Assembly (NCBI RefSeq): GCF_003319175.1
Contig: NZ_QOHK01000001.1
Location: forward strand, 744,001-808,000
DNA: 64,000 nt
Direction: 5' to 3'
Origin: Blastococcus sp. TF02-8
GTDB taxonomy: Bacteria; Actinomycetota; Actinomycetes; Mycobacteriales; Geodermatophilaceae
Part shown: one piece after another, positions 9,290-18,209 of the stretch
How the letters are laid out: each line of letters starts with the position of its first letter
Numbering within the stretch: position 1 is the stretch's first letter
Notes under the pieces: model-generated
Told to the model about the DNA's origin: nothing
Database searches by the model: none
What the model saw: only the letters and a program-made list of their open reading frames with translations
Translations under genes and position numbers: made by a program

Positions 9290-10201
9290 GTGCGCAGGTT
9301 GCTTGTCATCATGAGCGTTCTGCTGGCATGGATGGCGGTGAGCATCGTCCCGGCTCAGGCGTGCGTTGGACTGGACTGCGACGGTCCCGACGTCACGATT
9401 GGCCAGGGGTCGCTCACTGCCGCATACCTAGAGCAGGCGTCGGGTGGATTAATGATCGCCTCGAACGCCGCTCCGGTCGATCATCCGTACACGTATCAGT
9501 TGTCACACCCCTGCGTCGTGGATGATCGGGAAAACGGTGGGTGTCGTAGCAGCGACTTTCGGCAGTGCCCGGCTTTCCCAGGTCGAGTTGTCGAGGACCT
9601 CGTCCCGGAACGCCGGCGATTAGCACTCCCGACCCCCGACGGCACAACTCGAACCATCGACGGATTTCCCACCAACGGAGCCGCCGTCGGCACGCCTGTC
9701 GGCCCATGGATTGTTGGCGCACGCCAATGCATCGACATCACGGCGCTGAATCCGCCGCCGTCGCCGGCTGAGGTGTTCAGCTACTTCCAGCGACTCCCGC
9801 TGCCGACACTGACCACCCAGCACCAGCCACCGGGTGACGGCCTGGCCGGACTGCCGGTCATCTTCTACACCGACTCCCCCACCACCCAGACCTTCACCGT
9901 CGACATCCGCGGCTTCACCGTCGTCATCCAGGCCACCGCACAACAGTTCACCTGGCACACCGGCGACCCCACCGGCCAGATCGTCACCACCGACCCCGGC
10001 CAGCCCTACCCCGCCCAGACCATCGAGCACGACTACCGGTCCGGCACCTACACCGCCTACCTCACCGTCACCTGGGGCGCGACCTTCACCGTCAACGGCA
10101 GCGCCCCTGCCGACGTCCCAGGCACCACCACCACCGACGGACCACCCGTCACCTTCGACGTCCGCCAAGCAAGGACCGTCCTCACCAACCCCTACGACTG
10201 A
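9290..10201 (+). CDS. secreted protein with composition mosaic, function unknown
   Basis: This 303-residue protein starts at GTG 9290, one base after the lipoprotein gene. A Sec signal peptide with cleavage after AQA (about residue 24) precedes a Cys-containing mature part (CVGLDC; CVVDDRENGGC; QCPAF; QCIDITA) whose cysteines probably pair outside the cell. From about residue 165 it becomes a Thr/Pro-rich beta-type domain. The DNA changes character at about 9780, from mixed third positions to almost pure C at third positions, as if two pieces of different history were joined. I do not recognise the family. Confidence 0.65.
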   Translation: MRRLLVIMSVLLAWMAVSIVPAQACVGLDCDGPDVTIGQGSLTAAYLEQASGGLMIASNAAPVDHPYTYQLSHPCVVDDRENGGCRSSDFRQCPAFPGRVVEDLVPERRRLALPTPDGTTRTIDGFPTNGAAVGTPVGPWIVGARQCIDITALNPPPSPAEVFSYFQRLPLPTLTTQHQPPGDGLAGLPVIFYTDSPTTQTFTVDIRGFTVVIQATAQQFTWHTGDPTGQIVTTDPGQPYPAQTIEHDYRSGTYTAYLTVTWGATFTVNGSAPADVPGTTTTDGPPVTFDVRQARTVLTNPYD

Positions 10202-10225
10202 TCCGAAACTGTCGTACCCCACCTC

Positions 10226-10231
10226 TAGCCT
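10226..10231 (+). promoter_or_regulatory. -10 element TAGCCT for a leaderless HNH/DUF222 mRNA
   Basis: TAGCCT sits 6 bases before the ATG at 10238, the distance at which transcription would begin at or next to the start codon. No Shine-Dalgarno sequence is present. Such leaderless starts are common in actinobacteria and fit this gene family. Confidence 0.5.
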
Positions 10232-10237
10232 GCGGTT

Positions 10238-11686
10238 ATGGACATCGAGCAGCTGCCGAGCGTGGGCGAGCCGCTGCTGGTGACCGCCGAGGACCTCGCA
10301 CCCTCGTGCAGCGACATCGAGCTGGTCGCCGACATCTGGGCCGCCGACTCCCACGCCGCCCGCCACGCCGCCGAACTCGCGGTCTCCGTGGCCGCTTTCG
10401 CCCGCCGCCGGCACATCCAGCGCGACGCCGAGTTCCGTCCGCGTGGCGGCCCCGGCCTCGACTCGCGTCTGCGGAGGCACCAGGCGCTGGCGGAGGTGTC
10501 GGAGACCTTCGTCCCCGAGCTCGCCCTGGTCCGCAACTGCACCGAGGTCGAAGCCGAGAACCTCGCCGCGGAGTCGATCGTGCTGGTCAACAAGCTCCGC
10601 GGCACGTGGACCGCCCTCTACGAGGGCCGCCTCGACGTCCGCAAGATGCGCGCCATGGTCGACCTGCTCGCCGGGGTCCGCCAGGAGATCATCGACCAGA
10701 TCGAGCAGCAGGTGCTGCCCGCCGCCGAGACGCTCACCGTCCCCCTGCTGCGCCAGCGGGTCCGCCGCCTGCTCGCCAAGCTCGACGCCGACGCCCTCGA
10801 CAAGCGCCGCGAGGAAGCCGCCCGCTCCGCCAACGTCACCCACCGCCCGACCGGCGACGGGCTCGGTCAGGTCGTCATCGACCTCCCCGTCGCCCGATCC
10901 GCCGCCTGCGTCGACGCCATCGACCAGTACGCGCAGATGCTCCGCGCCGACGGCGACACCCGGCCCATCGGCGTCATCCGCGCCGCCGTGGCCGCAGACC
11001 TCATCCTCCGCCCCTGGGACACCACCCGACCGCCGGTCACCGCGAAGCTGGTCATCCACGCACCACTGGCCTCCCTTCACGAGCGCGGCACCACCCCGCA
11101 GCCCGGTGCGGAGATCGACGGTGAGATCGTCACCGCCGCCGAATGCCGCGAACTGCTCGAGGAACTGGACTTCCTCGGCGTGGCCGACGGCCCGACGGGC
11201 GGCTCCGTCCACCTCGCCATCGAAGACCCCACCACCGGCCGGCTGCGCGCGCTCGCCACACCCCGCGAACTCCGCCGAGCCGCCGCCCGCTGCGACTGCA
11301 AGGGCCCCGGACTGCGCGCACCCCGCGCCACACCCGGCTACCGCCCCACCGCCGAACTCCGTCGCTTCATCCAGGTCCGCGACCGCCACTGCCGCATGCC
11401 CGGCTGCCGGCGCCGCCCCGGCCGCCTCGACATCGACCACGCCGACGCGTACGCCGACGGCGGCGCGACCTCCTGCGACAACCTCTGCTGCCTGTGCCGA
11501 AAGCACCACCGCATCAAGACCTTCGCCGCCGGCTGGCACTTCGAGCTCCTCGACGACGGACGACTCATCGTCCGCACCCCCACCGGAGTCACCCGCCACA
11601 CCGACCCACCCGCCTGGTACCTCGACGCCGAACCCGACCCACCATGGCTCGACGAGACCGCCCCACCCGACCCGATGCGCTGCTGA
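10238..11686 (+). CDS. DUF222 / 13E12-type HNH endonuclease
   Basis: This 482-residue protein has the two-part architecture of the mycobacterial 13E12 repeat family. An N-terminal helical DUF222 domain covers about 30-330, and an HNH nuclease motif lies at about 385-425. There CRMPGCRR and CLCRKHH supply zinc-binding Cys and LDIDHADAYADGG the catalytic His. The family occurs in many near-identical copies in actinobacterial chromosomes, and its role is unclear (possibly selfish or homing-like). The promoter looks leaderless (-10 at 10226). The opposite strand carries a 698-codon open frame here, which is a composition artefact. Confidence 0.88.
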   Translation: MDIEQLPSVGEPLLVTAEDLAPSCSDIELVADIWAADSHAARHAAELAVSVAAFARRRHIQRDAEFRPRGGPGLDSRLRRHQALAEVSETFVPELALVRNCTEVEAENLAAESIVLVNKLRGTWTALYEGRLDVRKMRAMVDLLAGVRQEIIDQIEQQVLPAAETLTVPLLRQRVRRLLAKLDADALDKRREEAARSANVTHRPTGDGLGQVVIDLPVARSAACVDAIDQYAQMLRADGDTRPIGVIRAAVAADLILRPWDTTRPPVTAKLVIHAPLASLHERGTTPQPGAEIDGEIVTAAECRELLEELDFLGVADGPTGGSVHLAIEDPTTGRLRALATPRELRRAAARCDCKGPGLRAPRATPGYRPTAELRRFIQVRDRHCRMPGCRRRPGRLDIDHADAYADGGATSCDNLCCLCRKHHRIKTFAAGWHFELLDDGRLIVRTPTGVTRHTDPPAWYLDAEPDPPWLDETAPPDPMRC

Positions 11687-11791
11687 GCCGACCACCGCGA
11701 CCGATCCGGTTCCCAAATCGTCCGACAGCGAGGACAGTCATGGCTGCGGCGACGCCGCCCGTGGCTCGCCCGCTCGCGAGGGGGACTCGTT

Positions 11792-12412
11792 ATGCGTGCG
11801 CGCTCCACCACCGTCCAGGGCGACCCGAAGAACCTGGACAAGGGCATCCGCTACGTCAGTGACCGGGTTCTGCCCGCCGTCATGGGCATGGACGGCTTCA
11901 TCGGCCTCTCGATGCTCGCCGACCGGCACACCGGTCGCTGCATCATCACCAGCGCGTGGGAAGACACTGCCGCGCTCCACCGGAGCGCCACCGAGGTGAA
12001 GGCCATGCGCGCCCGCGCCGCCGACATCCTCGGCGGACCGGCCACCGTCGACGCCTGGACCATCGACGTCCTCCACCGGCTGCACCCCACCCGGCCCGGC
12101 GCCTGCACCCGGGTCACCTGGATGCGCAACCGCCCTCAGCACCTCGACGGCATGATCGACGCCTTCGGGATGAGCATCGTCCCGCGCCTCGCCGACCTGC
12201 CCGGCTTCTGCGCCGTCAGCATGCTCACCAACCACGACGACGGCCGCAGCACCGCCGCCGTCACCTACGACACCCGCGACGCCATGCAGGCCTCGCTCGA
12301 CCAGGTCACCGAACTGCGCCGCGACTTCACCCGCGCCGTCGGGGCCGAGGTCGTCGAGGTCGCCACCTACGACCTGGTGGTCGCCCAGCTGCGCGTCCCC
12401 GAGACCGTCTGA
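11792..12412 (+). CDS. duplicated ABM-like (dimeric alpha/beta barrel) protein
   Basis: This 206-residue protein appears to contain two copies of an antibiotic-biosynthesis-monooxygenase-like ferredoxin fold. The first is at about 1-95 (GFIGLSMLADRHTGRCIITSAWED, then a helix) and the second at about 105-200 (GFCAVSMLTNHDDGRSTAAVTYDT, then a helix). The two GF-SML-D-GR-TY/W blocks align well, so an internal duplication is clear. Such folds act as heme- or cofactor-free monooxygenases or as stress proteins, and no specific substrate is indicated. A strong hairpin follows the gene. Confidence 0.7.
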   Translation: MRARSTTVQGDPKNLDKGIRYVSDRVLPAVMGMDGFIGLSMLADRHTGRCIITSAWEDTAALHRSATEVKAMRARAADILGGPATVDAWTIDVLHRLHPTRPGACTRVTWMRNRPQHLDGMIDAFGMSIVPRLADLPGFCAVSMLTNHDDGRSTAAVTYDTRDAMQASLDQVTELRRDFTRAVGAEVVEVATYDLVVAQLRVPETV

Positions 12413-12422
12413 CTCGAGCGAA

Positions 12423-12458
12423 GGGGACGGCGACAGCTCACCGGCCGGCGCCGTCCCC
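12423..12458. terminator. bidirectional hairpin terminator between convergent genes
   Basis: GGGGACGGCG at 12423-12432 pairs perfectly with CGCCGTCCCC at 12449-12458 across a 16-base loop. It lies between the stop of the ABM gene (12412) and the stop of the convergent acyl-CoA dehydrogenase (12471). There is no U-tract, as is common for high-GC actinobacterial terminators. Confidence 0.65.
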
Positions 12459-12470
12459 AGAGCGGAACCC

Positions 12471-13511
12471 TCAGACCACCCGCGTCAGCGCCGGCCACAA
12501 GCCGTCGCCGCCGTCGGCCAGCAGCCCCGCCGCCAGCACGCGCGACCACACGAGCTCCGACCCCGCCTCGTCCCGCCACGACCACAGCCGCCGCGTCAGG
12601 TGGTGCAGCTTGTGCTCCTGGGTGAACCCGATCGCCCCGTGCACCTGGTGCGCCAGCCGCGCCACGACCTCCACCGCCGCGCCGGCCCGCACCTTCGCCG
12701 CCGCAGCAGCCAGCACCACGTCCGACGAACCGTGCGCCAGCGCCTGCACGGCCGCGTCGACCAGCGCCGTCACCGCGACCACCTCGCCGGCCATCTCGGC
12801 CAGCTCCATCTGGATCGCCTGGAACTTGCCCAACGGACGACCGAACTGGTGCCGCTCCCCGGCGTACTGCACCGTCCAGTCGAGCACCCGCTCCAGCGCC
12901 GCCGCCAGCTGCACCGACCGCGCCAGCGCGAACCCCGCCCGCAGCTCCTCCGCCTGCCCCTCTGTCAGCGGTGCCACCAGCGCGGAGACGCCGCCCAGTG
13001 CCAGCGAGCCCCGCGGCTCCCCCGCCAGGTTGAAGGCATCACCCGCGGCCACGCCCTCCAGCGACACCAACGCCAGCGCAGGCCCCGGCAGGAGCAGCGC
13101 CGCGTGCTCGGCCGCTCCCGCCCACGGCACGTCGGCCACGGAACCGGTCAGCGTGAAGCCCTCACCGGCCGGAACCGCCGAGACCGAGTCGGCGACGGCG
13201 AACGTCAGCGGCTCCTCCACCGGCGGCAGCGGCAGACCGGCCGCGACCACCGCGGGACCGGCCACCAGCAGCTGCTCGGCCACCGGCACCGCCGCCGCAC
13301 CCGCGGCCAGCGTCCGCACGATCGCCACCGCGTCGGCCAGCTCGCCACCGGAGCCGCCCGCGGACTCCGGCAGACCCACCCCGGTCAGACCGGAGGAGGC
13401 CAGCGCCGACCACAGACCCGCGTCCCAGCGCCGCTCGGCAGTCAGCACGAACGGCTCGAAGCCGGAGAGGATGTCCCGGACGGTCTCGACCACCAGGTCC
13501 TGGTCACTCAT
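12471..13511 (-). CDS. acyl-CoA dehydrogenase, short form (second subunit of a pair)
   Basis: This 346-residue protein starts at ATG 13511, overlapping the stop of the upstream dehydrogenase gene by 4 bases. The C-terminal flavin-binding domain is recognisable (YAGERHQFGRPLGKFQAIQMELAEM; HQVHGAIGFTQEHKLHHLTRRL). The N-terminal half is reduced and Ala/Pro-rich. In mycobacterial steroid and cholesterol pathways, FadE pairs of this kind form alpha2beta2 heterotetramers in which only one partner carries the catalytic base. The tight coupling here suggests the same. The substrate is not evident. Confidence 0.85.
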   Translation of the reverse strand: MSDQDLVVETVRDILSGFEPFVLTAERRWDAGLWSALASSGLTGVGLPESAGGSGGELADAVAIVRTLAAGAAAVPVAEQLLVAGPAVVAAGLPLPPVEEPLTFAVADSVSAVPAGEGFTLTGSVADVPWAGAAEHAALLLPGPALALVSLEGVAAGDAFNLAGEPRGSLALGGVSALVAPLTEGQAEELRAGFALARSVQLAAALERVLDWTVQYAGERHQFGRPLGKFQAIQMELAEMAGEVVAVTALVDAAVQALAHGSSDVVLAAAAAKVRAGAAVEVVARLAHQVHGAIGFTQEHKLHHLTRRLWSWRDEAGSELVWSRVLAAGLLADGGDGLWPALTRVV

Positions 13512-14680
13512 CGCAGCCCCAGTCCACGCGCCACGATCCCGCGAAGGATCTCGTTCGTCCCGCCCCGCAGCGTGAAGCCCGGCTGGTGCAGCTGTGCCTC
13601 CGCCAGCGCCCGTGCCAGTGTGTCCGGCGAGTCCAGCGACGGCGTCACGTCGACCACCCGCCGCACCTCCTCGATCACGTCCGCCTCGAAGGTCGTCCCC
13701 ACGTCCTTGACCAGTGCCGCCGGGATGTTGGGCAGCTCCCCCCGGTCCAGCGCCGCCGCGATGCGAAGCGACATCTGCCGCAGCGCCAGCACCCGCGCGG
13801 ACAACCGCCCCAGCGCGGCCAGCTGCGCGGCGTCGCCGGTGTCGACGACTCGACGTCCGAACTCGGCGATCAGTGGATATGTCGACAGGAACCGCTCCGG
13901 CCCCGACCGCTCGAAGGCGAGCTCCGCGGTCACCTGGTGCCAACCGTCGCCCTCGGTCCCCAGCAGCATGTCGCCCGGGACGACGACGTCCTCGAACACC
14001 ACCTCGTTGAAGTGGTGCCCGCCGTCCAGGATGCGGATCGGGTTCACCGTGATGCCCGGCAGCGAGAGGTCGACCAGGAGCTGCGACAGCCCGGCGTGCC
14101 GGTTCGCCGGGTCGGCCGGCGAGGTACGCACCAGCACGATCCCGTAGTGCGAGGCGTGCGCGTTCGACGTCCACACCTTCGCCCCGTTGACCACCCAGTC
14201 ACCGGACTCGTTGCGCGACGCGCGGGTCCGGATCGAGGCCAGGTCGGAGCCCGAGTCCGGCTCGCTCATGCCGATCACGAAGAAGCACTCGCCCCGCACG
14301 ATCCTCGGCAGGATCTCCTCGCGCTGCTTCTCGGTGCCGTACCGCAGCAGGTTCGGGCCGGACTGCCGGTCGGCGATCCAGTGCGCAGCCACCGGCGCCC
14401 CGGCCGCGAGCAGCTCCTCGGTGACGGCGTAGCGCTCCATCGCCGTCCGCTCGTGGCCGCCGTACTTCTTCGGCCAGGTCATGCCCAGCCACCCGCGCTC
14501 CCCCAGCTTCCGGGAGAACTCCGGGTCGACGCCGGACAGCCAGGTGTCCACGTGCGTCCGGAAGCTGCCGGCGGCCAGCTCGGCGGCGAGGAACTCGCGC
14601 ACCTCCGCCCGCACCCGCTCGGCGGCCTCGGACCGCGGCGCAGGCGCCAGGACCAACGAGTTGCTCATGCGACTCCCCAC
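13508..14680 (-). CDS. acyl-CoA dehydrogenase, full-length partner (FadE-like)
   Basis: This 390-residue acyl-CoA dehydrogenase oxidises an acyl-CoA to the enoyl-CoA with FAD. Recognisable blocks include GWLGMTWPKKYGG, the substrate/FAD-binding stretch CFFVIGMSEPDSGSDLASIRTRA, NGAKVWTSNAHASHYG, and LRGGTNEILRGIVARGLGL at the end. The start may be GTG 14680 or ATG 14668, four codons inside. The latter gives MSNSLVLAPAP and may be preferable. Its stop overlaps the second dehydrogenase by 4 bases, indicating a two-subunit enzyme. Confidence 0.88.
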   Translation of the reverse strand: MGSRMSNSLVLAPAPRSEAAERVRAEVREFLAAELAAGSFRTHVDTWLSGVDPEFSRKLGERGWLGMTWPKKYGGHERTAMERYAVTEELLAAGAPVAAHWIADRQSGPNLLRYGTEKQREEILPRIVRGECFFVIGMSEPDSGSDLASIRTRASRNESGDWVVNGAKVWTSNAHASHYGIVLVRTSPADPANRHAGLSQLLVDLSLPGITVNPIRILDGGHHFNEVVFEDVVVPGDMLLGTEGDGWHQVTAELAFERSGPERFLSTYPLIAEFGRRVVDTGDAAQLAALGRLSARVLALRQMSLRIAAALDRGELPNIPAALVKDVGTTFEADVIEEVRRVVDVTPSLDSPDTLARALAEAQLHQPGFTLRGGTNEILRGIVARGLGLR

Positions 14681-14768
14681 ATCGACGTGGCCGTGCTCCC
14701 CGCCGTTGTACAGGGCGCCGCGGAAACGCCGCGCGGCGGGCGGGCGACCAGCCCGGGGTGCCGCCCCC

Positions 14769-15086
14769 TCATTCCGGCGCGGAGTCCTCCTCGGACGGGC
14801 CGCGGGTCAGGGCCCGGAGCTCGGTGACGACGTCGGTCGCCACCGTCCCCAGAGAGGTGAGCGCCTCGCTGACCAGCCGCCGCACCCCGAAGATGTCCAG
14901 CCCGAGAGCGGACCCCATGCCCGAGCCCGCCTCCAGGCCGCCGAGCTCCCCACCGAGCTCACCGCTGGCCGGCGCTCGCTCGGCGAGCTCGGGTGACCAG
15001 CGCATGGCATCGCCCGACATCGACCAGTCCCCGGTGGCACCGTCGATCGCGTCGGCGACAGGGTTCACGTGAGCCGAAGAGTCCAT
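14769..15086 (-). CDS. hypothetical acidic protein (105 residues)
   Basis: The frame reads 105 residues from ATG 15086, preceded on the minus strand by a GGAGG ribosome binding site 5 bases away. The protein is acidic and Gly/Ser/Ala-rich at first, with a helical C-terminal half (VRRLVSEALTSLGTVATDVVTELRALT). It has no signal peptide or membrane helix, and I do not recognise a family. A longer in-frame extension upstream would run into the phosphatase gene and has no start signal, so the short form is preferred. Confidence 0.55.
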   Translation of the reverse strand: MDSSAHVNPVADAIDGATGDWSMSGDAMRWSPELAERAPASGELGGELGGLEAGSGMGSALGLDIFGVRRLVSEALTSLGTVATDVVTELRALTRGPSEEDSAPE

Positions 15087-15153
15087 GACCGCCTCCTGCC
15101 GAGGTCGCCTCCATGGTGGACCCGATGGGCGCCACCGGAAAGCGGGAGCCGGC

Positions 15154-17403
15154 TCAGACACGGGTGAGTGCGAGCAGCGCGATGTCGTCGGGCCGGTGCT
15201 CCCCGACCATCTCCTCCAGCAGCCGGTCGCACAACGCGTCGGGGTCCGCCGAGCACGCCCGGCCGGCCACGTCGAGCAGCCGGTCCATCCCGACGTCGAC
15301 GTCGGCGTCCCGGCTCTCCACCAGCCCGTCGGTGTAGAGCACCAACGTCGACCCCGCCGGCAGCACCCCGGCCCACTCCAGGGCCGGCGTCGCGGCGCGC
15401 GGCGCACCCAGCATCCGGGTGGGCCGCACCGGCAGGAACGACGCCGTCCCCGCGGTGCACAGCAGCGGCGGCAGGTGCCCTGCCGAGGCCACCCGCAGCT
15501 CCCCCGACACCGGGTCCAGCGTGCCGAACAGCGCCGTCGCCATCCGCTGCACCCCCAGCAGCGACCAGCTCGCCTGCAGCCGCTCGATCAGCGCGCTCGG
15601 CGACGGCCGATCGGCCAGGTGGGTCCGGCACACCGCCCGCAGCTGGCCCATCGTCGCCGCCGCGGTGATGTCGTGCCCGACGACGTCGCCCACCGCCAGC
15701 CCGAGCAGACCCCCGGGCAGCTCCACCACGTCGTAGAAGTCACCTCCCACCGACACACCCTGCGTCGCGGCCACGTACCGCACCGCCGTCCGCAGGCCCG
15801 GGACCGCCGGCGGGGCCGGGGGCAGCAGGCTCTCCTGGAGCGTGTGCGAGGTCTGCGACTCCAGCTCGTACCGCTGCGCCTTGTCCACGACCTGCGACAG
15901 CTGCAGCGCCAGCTGCTCGGCCACCTCCACGTCGGCAGCGGTGAACGGCGGCCGGTGGCGGTCCGCGGCCACGGTGAGGACGCCGAGCCGCCGCCCGTCG
16001 ATGCCGATCGGCACGCTGATCACCCCGACCAGCTCCAGCTCCCGCACCGTCTCCCGCTGCGCGCCGTCGAGCGTCATCGTCCGGACGTCGGCCTCCGCGA
16101 CGTCCCGCACCCACTGCGTCCGCCCCTCCCGCAGCGCCCGCAGCCCCGGGTGCCGGGCGGCCTGCGCCGGCAGGTGCTGCTCGCGCAGCCGGTCCAGCAG
16201 CGCCTGCCGTGCCGGGTCGCGGTGCCGCACCGCCGCCCGCGCCGTCCCGTGCTCGGCGACCAGGTCGATGACGCAGACGTCGGCCAGCCGCGCCACGGTC
16301 AGCTCCGCCAGCCGCGCCACCATGTCCTCGACGTCGGCGGCGTCGGCCATCAACCGCGCCGCGTCCAGCAGGAACGCGGCGCGTTCGGCCTGCCGCACCG
16401 TCTCGTCGTGCAGCCGCACCCGCTCCAGCGCCTGTCCCGCCTGCCGTCCCAGCGTGTAGAGCAGGTCGATCTCCGAGGCCGGGATCTCCCGCCGCTCCCC
16501 CGGCTCGACCAGGCTGATCAGCTGCCCCGGCGCCGCGTCGCCCAGCGCGATCACCAGCACCCCCAGGCGCTTGCTGTCCGCCGACACGGGCACGATCACC
16601 AGCTCGGTGAGCCCCGTCTCGGCCATCGCCGTCGCGAGCTCCGGCTGGTCACCGCGCAACCGCTCGTCCAGCACGATCGACCGCACGCCCTGCGCCAGCT
16701 CCAGCGCCAGCCGGCTGCCGGCGGCCTCGCGCAGCCGGCGCAGCAGCTCCCGGGACAGCCCCTCCGAGTGCGCCGGCCGCAGCGCCGGCGGCTGCGGATC
16801 CCCCGCCTCGCCCTGCACCAGCACCAGCGCGGCCCCTCGGGCCCGCATCGCCGCGCGGCTGCGCTGCACGATCACCGAGGCGACGTCCCCCTCGCTGGTG
16901 GCCGCCGCCAGGTCGAACACGACCTTCTGCACGGTCCGCGACCGCGCCTCCGACTCCTCGGCCAGCCGCTGCGCGGCCAGCAGCTCGCGCTCGTACCGGC
17001 GTCGTCCGGTCGCCTCGAACAGGGTGGCCCGCACCAGCTGCGGCTCACCGTCGGGCCCCCGCAGCTCGACGGCGTTGAGCAGGCACGGCAGCAGCGAGCC
17101 GTCCAGCCGTTGGACGTCGATCGCGATCTCCCGCACCGCACCCTGCATCCGCAGCAGGGGCACGAGGTGCGTCTCGTGGAACACCCGCCCGCCCACGCTG
17201 AGCAGCTCCTGGAACCGGGTGCCCAGCAGGTCCTCGGGCAGCCGCCCCGTCCATGCGCAGAACGTCCGGTTCACCTTGACGATCCGACCGTCGGGCAGCG
17301 TCGAGAGGTACCCCATCGGCGCGTTCTCGTAGAGGTCGGCCGGATCCTCCTCCAGCAGCCGGTCCAGCTGCCCGGAGGGCTCCGCCGCGCCCGTGCCGCC
17401 CAT
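15154..17403 (-). CDS. RsbP-like PAS-GAF-GAF-PP2C (SpoIIE-type) serine phosphatase
   Basis: This 749-residue regulator has an N-terminal PAS domain (about 22-130, ENAPMGYLSTLPDGRIVKVN) and a short coiled linker. Two GAF-type domains follow (about 160-325 and 345-505), then a C-terminal PP2C/SpoIIE phosphatase (about 520-747) with metal-binding GGDFYD at 553-558 and GDVVGHD at 572-578. It would dephosphorylate an anti-anti-sigma (STAS) protein. Its ATG at 17403 overlaps the stop of the RsbQ-like gene by one base (TGATG), the rsbQ-rsbP arrangement of Bacillus subtilis. Bacillus RsbP lacks the GAF domains, so this version is enlarged. Confidence 0.85.
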   Translation of the reverse strand: MGGTGAAEPSGQLDRLLEEDPADLYENAPMGYLSTLPDGRIVKVNRTFCAWTGRLPEDLLGTRFQELLSVGGRVFHETHLVPLLRMQGAVREIAIDVQRLDGSLLPCLLNAVELRGPDGEPQLVRATLFEATGRRRYERELLAAQRLAEESEARSRTVQKVVFDLAAATSEGDVASVIVQRSRAAMRARGAALVLVQGEAGDPQPPALRPAHSEGLSRELLRRLREAAGSRLALELAQGVRSIVLDERLRGDQPELATAMAETGLTELVIVPVSADSKRLGVLVIALGDAAPGQLISLVEPGERREIPASEIDLLYTLGRQAGQALERVRLHDETVRQAERAAFLLDAARLMADAADVEDMVARLAELTVARLADVCVIDLVAEHGTARAAVRHRDPARQALLDRLREQHLPAQAARHPGLRALREGRTQWVRDVAEADVRTMTLDGAQRETVRELELVGVISVPIGIDGRRLGVLTVAADRHRPPFTAADVEVAEQLALQLSQVVDKAQRYELESQTSHTLQESLLPPAPPAVPGLRTAVRYVAATQGVSVGGDFYDVVELPGGLLGLAVGDVVGHDITAAATMGQLRAVCRTHLADRPSPSALIERLQASWSLLGVQRMATALFGTLDPVSGELRVASAGHLPPLLCTAGTASFLPVRPTRMLGAPRAATPALEWAGVLPAGSTLVLYTDGLVESRDADVDVGMDRLLDVAGRACSADPDALCDRLLEEMVGEHRPDDIALLALTRV

Positions 17404-18209
17404 CAGGCGCCGCTGGCGAGGAACGCCCGGATCGCCGCCACGGTCTCCTCGGGCGCGGACAGCTGCGGCACGTGACCGGTCGCCCGCAGGTGGACCAGCC
17501 GGCTCCCGGGGATCTGCCGGTGCACGAACTCCCCCACCCCCTCCGGCGCGATCGCGTCCTCGCTGCACTGCAGGATCAGCGTCGGCACGTCGATCCCGTG
17601 CAGGTCCGCCCGGTTGTCGGACAGGAACGTGACCCGCGCGAACTGCCGGGCGATGTCGGGCACGGTGCGGCAGAAGCTGTTGGTCAGCTCGGCGGCGAGC
17701 TCCGGCCGGTCGGCGTTGCCCATGATCACCGGGGCCATGTCCGCCGACCAGCCCAGGTGGTTGCTGTCCAGGGCGTCGAGCAGCCCGGCGATGTCGGTGC
17801 GGCTGAACCCGCCCACGTAGTCGCCGTCGTCGACGTACCGGGGGCTGGGCCCGATCAGCACGAGGGCGCCGAACAGCTCCGGCGCCCGGTGGTAGGCCAG
17901 CACCGCCATCATCGAGGCGACCGAGTGCCCGACGAGCACCACGTCCCGGAGCTCCAGCTCCCGGCACACCTCGACGATGTCGGCGGCGTAGCCGTTCAGC
18001 GATCCGTACTTCTCCGGGTCGTAGGCGCCCAGGTCCGACCCTCCGGAACCCACGTGGTCGAACAGCACCACCCGGTGGTCGGGCTCGAACGCCGGCGCCA
18101 CCAGCCGCCACATGGTCTGGTCGCAGCCGAACCCGTGGGCGAACACCATCGGCCGCCCGGACGACGAGCCGGTGACGGTCACCCGGTTGCGCGGCACGAC
18201 GCTGCTCAC
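17403..18209 (-). CDS. rsbQ: RsbQ-like alpha/beta hydrolase (energy-stress signalling)
   Basis: This 268-residue alpha/beta hydrolase has exactly the length and layout of Bacillus RsbQ. The nucleophile is Ser96 in GHSVAS, and the triad is completed by Asp218 (CSEDAIAPEG) and His246 (TGHVPQLS), one residue from the Bacillus positions. RsbQ is required for RsbP phosphatase to activate sigma-B in energy stress, apparently by acting on a small hydrophobic molecule sensed by the PAS domain. Its neighbour in the same operon is a PAS-bearing PP2C phosphatase, which supports this role. The fold is shared with karrikin/strigolactone receptors. Confidence 0.85.
   Translation of the reverse strand: MSSVVPRNRVTVTGSSSGRPMVFAHGFGCDQTMWRLVAPAFEPDHRVVLFDHVGSGGSDLGAYDPEKYGSLNGYAADIVEVCRELELRDVVLVGHSVASMMAVLAYHRAPELFGALVLIGPSPRYVDDGDYVGGFSRTDIAGLLDALDSNHLGWSADMAPVIMGNADRPELAAELTNSFCRTVPDIARQFARVTFLSDNRADLHGIDVPTLILQCSEDAIAPEGVGEFVHRQIPGSRLVHLRATGHVPQLSAPEETVAAIRAFLASGA

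Noticed and set aside
9620-11716. A 698-codon open frame opposite the HNH gene
   Set aside because: It is Gly/Val/Asp-rich without any motif and mirrors the GC-biased third positions of the real DUF222-HNH gene. No start signal supports it.
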